A DNA stretch of 64,000 bases from Ahrensia sp. (GTDB lineage: Bacteria > Pseudomonadota > Alphaproteobacteria > Rhizobiales > Rhizobiaceae): NCBI GenBank assembly GCA_002706335.1, contig PAKZ01000037.1:62001-126000 (forward strand). Reading direction: 5' to 3'. The notes beneath the pieces were generated by a model. It ran no database searches. It was not told the origin of the DNA and saw only the letters and a program-made list of their open reading frames with translations. Position 1 is the stretch's first letter. Every line of letters starts with the position of its first letter. Below are positions 60,821 to 64,000 of the stretch, piece by piece. The position numbers were made by a program, and so were the translations under genes.

Positions 60821-62989
60821 TCACCGGTTTCGCGTGCTCGCGACGGTGAGATTGTCCGTATTGAGCGGCTTGGCCCGTTCCAGCCGGTCGCCCAGCTGCT
60901 TCAGGAAGTCGGACATCGTGCCGGACAGGACGCGTGGCCGCTCCCCCTTTCCGGCCGCGTCCGCAACCGCATCGTCGGATTTCTTCGGTTCGGCGTTTTC
61001 CGGCTGCGGAATGCCCGGAATGGGCAGGAGGTCGATCCCGGTATGGGCGAATTCCATGATTCGCTGCCACGTCATGGCCGGGAGGCTGCCGCCGGTCAGC
61101 CGGTTGGTCGGCTGGTAGTTGTCGTTCCCGTACCAGACCGCGGCGGTGTAGTTGCCGGTATATCCGACAAACCAGGCGTCGCGGTAGGACTGGGTTGTGC
61201 CCGTCTTGCCGGCCGCCGTCGTCATTTTCAGGTCGGCACGCCGACCCGTTCCCCATTTCGGCACATTGGCGAGCATCTGGTTGATATAGAGCGCGGTCTG
61301 CTCGGAAATGACGCGATCGCCGACGAAATCCGTATCTTCGTGCTTGTAGAGCACATCGCCCGCCGTACTAAGGATCTGGGTGAAGGCGTGGCGGCGGTGC
61401 GCGTATCCGCCGGACGCGAAGGTGAGATAGCCGGTCGCCTGGTCGAGCACCGTGATGCCCGACGTGCCGAGCACCATCGTATGGTGTTTTATGATCGGCG
61501 ACGTGATGCCCATGTCATGCGTCAGCTGGACGATCTTTTCAGTGCCCTTCAGATAGTCCCGCGCGAGCAGCACCGGCACGGTGTTGATCGATTTGGCGAG
61601 CGCCGTCGCCAGCGTCACGCGCCCGGCAAAGGAGCGGCCGTAGTTTTTCGGCGACCAACCGCGCCATGTGACAGGCCCGTCGCGGACGACGCTTTCCGGC
61701 GTCAGATCCGAGTTTTCGAGCGTAGCCGCATAGACATAGGGCTTGAAGGAGGAGCCGGCCTGGCGTTCGGCGGCGGTGGCGCGGTTGAACTGGCTTTCGC
61801 CATAGTCTCGCCCGCCGACCAGCGCGCGCACCGCGCCATTGTTCTCGATGAGCACGACGGCCGATTCCGACACGTTGTACTGCTTGCCGTTCTGGCGAAG
61901 GAAGAATTCGATCGATTCTTCGGACGCGCGCTGCAGGTCGCGGTCGAGCGTCGTGCGCACCGTGATCGAGCGGTTCGGCAGATGCTGGGCGATCATGAAG
62001 TTCTTCACTTCGTCGAAGGCCCAGTCGAGGAAATAGTCCGGGCTGTCGGACGGGTCGCGCAGCACGACATCGGCCGGATGGCGGCGCGCGCCTGTGACCT
62101 GGCCTTCCGTCATGAATTCGCCCTGCACCATGTTGGTCAGCACCTCATTGGCGCGTGCGCGGGCCGCCGGCAGGTTGATGTGCGGCGCATATTTGGCCGG
62201 CGCCTTGAACAGGCCCGCCAGCATGGCGCTTTCCGCCAGATTAACGTTGCGGACATCCTTGCCGAAATAGAACTCGGCCGCCGCCGCTACGCCGAACGTG
62301 CCGCCGCCCATATAGGCACGGTCGAGATAGAGCTTGAGGATTTCCTCCTTGGAGAGGTTCGCCTCCAGCCACAGCGACAGGAATGCCTCCTTGATCTTGC
62401 GCTCCAGCGATTGCTCGGGCGTCAGGAACAGGTTCTTGGCGAGCTGCTGCGTGATCGTGGACCCGCCCTGCACGACTGTCCCGGCGCGGGCGTTCTCGGT
62501 CATCGCGCGGACCAGTCCGAACACATCGATGCCGTAGTGAGCGAAAAAGCGCCGGTCTTCCGTCGCGAGCACGGCCTTGATCAGGTGGTCCGGCAGTTCG
62601 TCGATCGGCACGGCATCCGAGTGCAGGATGCCGCGCTTTCCGATCTCGTTGCCATACCGGTCGAGAAAGGTGACGGCGAATTCGTCCTGTTCGCGCCAGT
62701 TGGCGGAAATTTCCTCGGAGGCGGGCAGGGCCAGCATCAGCATGACGACGAGGCCGCCCGCGCCGAGCGTCGCGCTCTCACCGAGGATTTCGACGAAGAA
62801 ACGCTTGATGCCGCGGGCGCGGAAGCGGCGCGAGAAGATGATGATCTCCTCCCAGATCTCGCCGGCCGCGAAGCGCGACTCATAGAGATTGGAGTCGATC
62901 CAGGCGTCGACCTCGAGCAAGAACGAGCGTTTCCTCAGCCGAGGCTTCGCCTTTTCATCGCTGCTTTTGTTTCGAAACGGATTTTTCAT
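60821..62989 (-). CDS. Penicillin-binding protein 1A-type glycosyltransferase/transpeptidase
   Basis: Builds peptidoglycan strands and cross-links. Seen: 722 aa from ATG 62989. A basic N-terminal cytoplasmic region, one membrane helix (ATLGAGGLVVMLMLALP), GT51 motifs ATEDRRFFAHYGID and GGSTITQQLAKNLFLTPEQS, and transpeptidase motifs SSFKP (catalytic Ser), SIN (AKSINTVP) and KTGTT. The C-terminus is a low-complexity tail. Full length. Class A PBP of PBP1A/1C type; symbol not assigned. An upstream in-frame start at 63010 is possible. Confidence 0.95.
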   Translation of the reverse strand: MKNPFRNKSSDEKAKPRLRKRSFLLEVDAWIDSNLYESRFAAGEIWEEIIIFSRRFRARGIKRFFVEILGESATLGAGGLVVMLMLALPASEEISANWREQDEFAVTFLDRYGNEIGKRGILHSDAVPIDELPDHLIKAVLATEDRRFFAHYGIDVFGLVRAMTENARAGTVVQGGSTITQQLAKNLFLTPEQSLERKIKEAFLSLWLEANLSKEEILKLYLDRAYMGGGTFGVAAAAEFYFGKDVRNVNLAESAMLAGLFKAPAKYAPHINLPAARARANEVLTNMVQGEFMTEGQVTGARRHPADVVLRDPSDSPDYFLDWAFDEVKNFMIAQHLPNRSITVRTTLDRDLQRASEESIEFFLRQNGKQYNVSESAVVLIENNGAVRALVGGRDYGESQFNRATAAERQAGSSFKPYVYAATLENSDLTPESVVRDGPVTWRGWSPKNYGRSFAGRVTLATALAKSINTVPVLLARDYLKGTEKIVQLTHDMGITSPIIKHHTMVLGTSGITVLDQATGYLTFASGGYAHRRHAFTQILSTAGDVLYKHEDTDFVGDRVISEQTALYINQMLANVPKWGTGRRADLKMTTAAGKTGTTQSYRDAWFVGYTGNYTAAVWYGNDNYQPTNRLTGGSLPAMTWQRIMEFAHTGIDLLPIPGIPQPENAEPKKSDDAVADAAGKGERPRVLSGTMSDFLKQLGDRLERAKPLNTDNLTVASTRNR

Positions 62990-63116
62990 CTGGCCGCCGG
63001 CAACCCGCACTCATCGCAATGCGGGCCGGCTCGCCTGCGCGAATGCCGGACTCGCCCTGTGCTGCATGCCCCTGGCTACTCATGCCGCATTTAAGCGGCG
63101 ACCTCAAGACAAGAAG

Positions 63117-63509
63117 TCAGTTCTGTTCGGTATCCAGTTTACCCTGTTCGGCCTTGTGGAAATACTGGCTCGATACCAGCCAGCCCTTGACCGGGCGGAT
63201 CGGCAGGACAGCGAAGATGGCGATCAGCGGAATGGCGAGGATCGCCGTCAGCCAGTAGGACACGCCGACGCCAAGCCCCAGCCACAAGACGATGCCGAGG
63301 ATCGGCACCGAGGCGACCAGCATGACGAAGAAGGCCGGGCCGTCGGCGGCGTCCGCGAAGGTCAGGTCGAGGCCGCAGACCTCGCAGCGTTCCTTCAGGC
63401 TGATGAACCCCTTGAAGATGGACCCCTGGCCGCAACGCGGGCACTTGCCGGCCGGACCGGTCGTCATCGGGGGAAGGGGCGGATAGTCGTCTCTGTCAGG
63501 CGCGCTCAT
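63117..63509 (-). CDS. DUF983 family membrane protein
   Basis: Seen: 130 aa from ATG 63509. A zinc-ribbon-like N-terminal part CPRCGQGSIFKGF with CEVCGLDLTF, then two membrane helices (FFVMLVASVPILGIVLWLGL; YWLTAILAIPLIAIFAVLPI). Matches DUF983, conserved in Rhizobiales and often near cytochrome oxidase or Nudix genes. Starts at 63521 or 63554 are less well placed relative to GGAG. Confidence 0.85.
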   Translation of the reverse strand: MSAPDRDDYPPLPPMTTGPAGKCPRCGQGSIFKGFISLKERCEVCGLDLTFADAADGPAFFVMLVASVPILGIVLWLGLGVGVSYWLTAILAIPLIAIFAVLPIRPVKGWLVSSQYFHKAEQGKLDTEQN

Positions 63510-63605
63510 CGGGGTCTCCATTCGCACCGTCACATAATCCATCCGGCCGGACAATGGGAGTGGCGGAAGGGAGTGGCGGAAGGTCGCGCAGGCGTGAGAT
63601 CGCGG

Positions 63606-64000
63606 TCACTGCGCAATCGGGGCGTCTAGCGCGGCCTTCAACCTGGCGGCGTAAAACGCGCGCCATCCTTTCTGCGGTGTCGTCAGAAACCAGGAGCGCC
63701 GTATGTCCCAGGCGCGAACCAGTCTCTCGTTGACCTCCGGCCAGTCGACGAAGGTGTAACCGCTAAGCGAATAGAAGGTGTATTCGGAGAACCAGATCTC
63801 GCCGTCGATTTCGTACAGGTCGCAACGCACGAAATCGAACTCGCTCCCCATGGTTTTCGCCACCGATACGATCTTGTCCCAGTGCCCGGGTTTGGGAAAC
63901 GGCACCGTTGTCCTCGCCCGGTCGATAATCGTTTCCTTGTAGTTCCCGTCGGGATCCAGAACGGCCTCTCTCGGCTCGGCGCCGAAACGGTCGACCTTCA
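63606..64000 (-). CDS. TupA-like ATP-grasp protein (partial, N-terminus beyond window)
   Basis: Seen: the last 131 codons; blocks DPDGNYKETIIDRARTTVPF, FVRCDLYEIDGEIWFSEYTF, YTFVDWPEVNERL and WDIRRSW. The FVRCDLYEIDGEIWFSEYTF acidic pattern is the metal/ATP end of the TupA-like ATP-grasp family, whose relatives act in teichuronic-acid or capsular polysaccharide synthesis. Codons extend without a stop to the window edge, so the start is not visible. No other polysaccharide gene is in view. Confidence 0.8.
   Translation of the reverse strand, partial: KVDRFGAEPREAVLDPDGNYKETIIDRARTTVPFPKPGHWDKIVSVAKTMGSEFDFVRCDLYEIDGEIWFSEYTFYSLSGYTFVDWPEVNERLVRAWDIRRSWFLTTPQKGWRAFYAARLKAALDAPIAQ

Overview
The window comes from a high-GC alphaproteobacterium, most likely a Hyphomicrobiales (Rhizobiales) member related to Rhizobiaceae, Phyllobacteriaceae or Brucellaceae. 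This rests on the gene set: a MucR/Ros zinc-finger regulator, DUF5330, DUF1491, DUF2336, DUF6456 beside a DnaA-domain-IV protein, a twin-arginine TIGR03808-type repeat protein, TamA/TamB, a seven-gene Mrp antiporter operon, CtrA-type TTAACCAT motifs and a DXR-like (DRL) isoprenoid enzyme next to dxs. No 16S gene or other species-level marker is present.

Layout. 1-11.9 kb is core metabolism and envelope: cysD (cut by the window edge) and cysQ; galU; drl-dxs, the first two MEP-pathway steps; and tamB-tamA. 12-25.5 kb holds a LuxR-solo/PAS pair, a PilZ protein, tRNA-Pro(CGG), a phosphohexomutase, a HerA-like ATPase, an L,D-transpeptidase, a HAD dehalogenase, ilvE, sodB (preceded by a 26-bp tandem-repeat array) and two c-type cytochromes.

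25.5-33.7 kb is an accessory island with two systems. (i) A three-gene overlapping operon (26.0-28.7 kb) encodes two nucleoside-2-deoxyribosyltransferase-like proteins and a 603-aa protein with an unrecognised N-terminal half and a nucleoside phosphorylase-superfamily C-terminal half; it looks like a nucleotide-centred conflict or defence cassette. (ii) A RiPP-like locus (29.0-33.3 kb) has two tiny paralogous precursor genes with lasso-peptide-type leaders. Facing them is a four-gene, translationally coupled operon for a PqqD-like RRE (B1), a B2-type leader protease, an HPr-kinase-like kinase and a NTP_transf_5-type nucleotidyltransferase. No lasso cyclase is present and neither core has an acidic residue at ring position 7-9, so the product should be a cleaved, phosphorylated and/or nucleotidylated linear peptide rather than a lasso.

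33.7-45.6 kb has an aldo/keto reductase, oligopeptidase B and a secreted SH3-like protein. A 24-bp near-perfect copy of that gene's 3' end recurs 6.3 kb away, bracketing an operon (methyltransferase, two OsmC proteins, a flavin monooxygenase, two mini-proteins) with a divergent winged-helix/TPR regulator that seems to start at CTG. Then come a cytochrome c peroxidase behind a perfect FNR/FixK box and a glutathione S-transferase.

45.8-64 kb is mrpABCDEFG, mucR, a DnaA-IV-like/DUF6456 pair, sufE, a histidine kinase (DivJ-like, behind a palindromic CtrA motif) with a peptidoglycan-binding partner, DUF1491, DUF2336, a DUF1254/DUF1214 pair, a class A penicillin-binding protein, a DUF983 protein and the end of a TupA-like ATP-grasp gene cut by the window edge.
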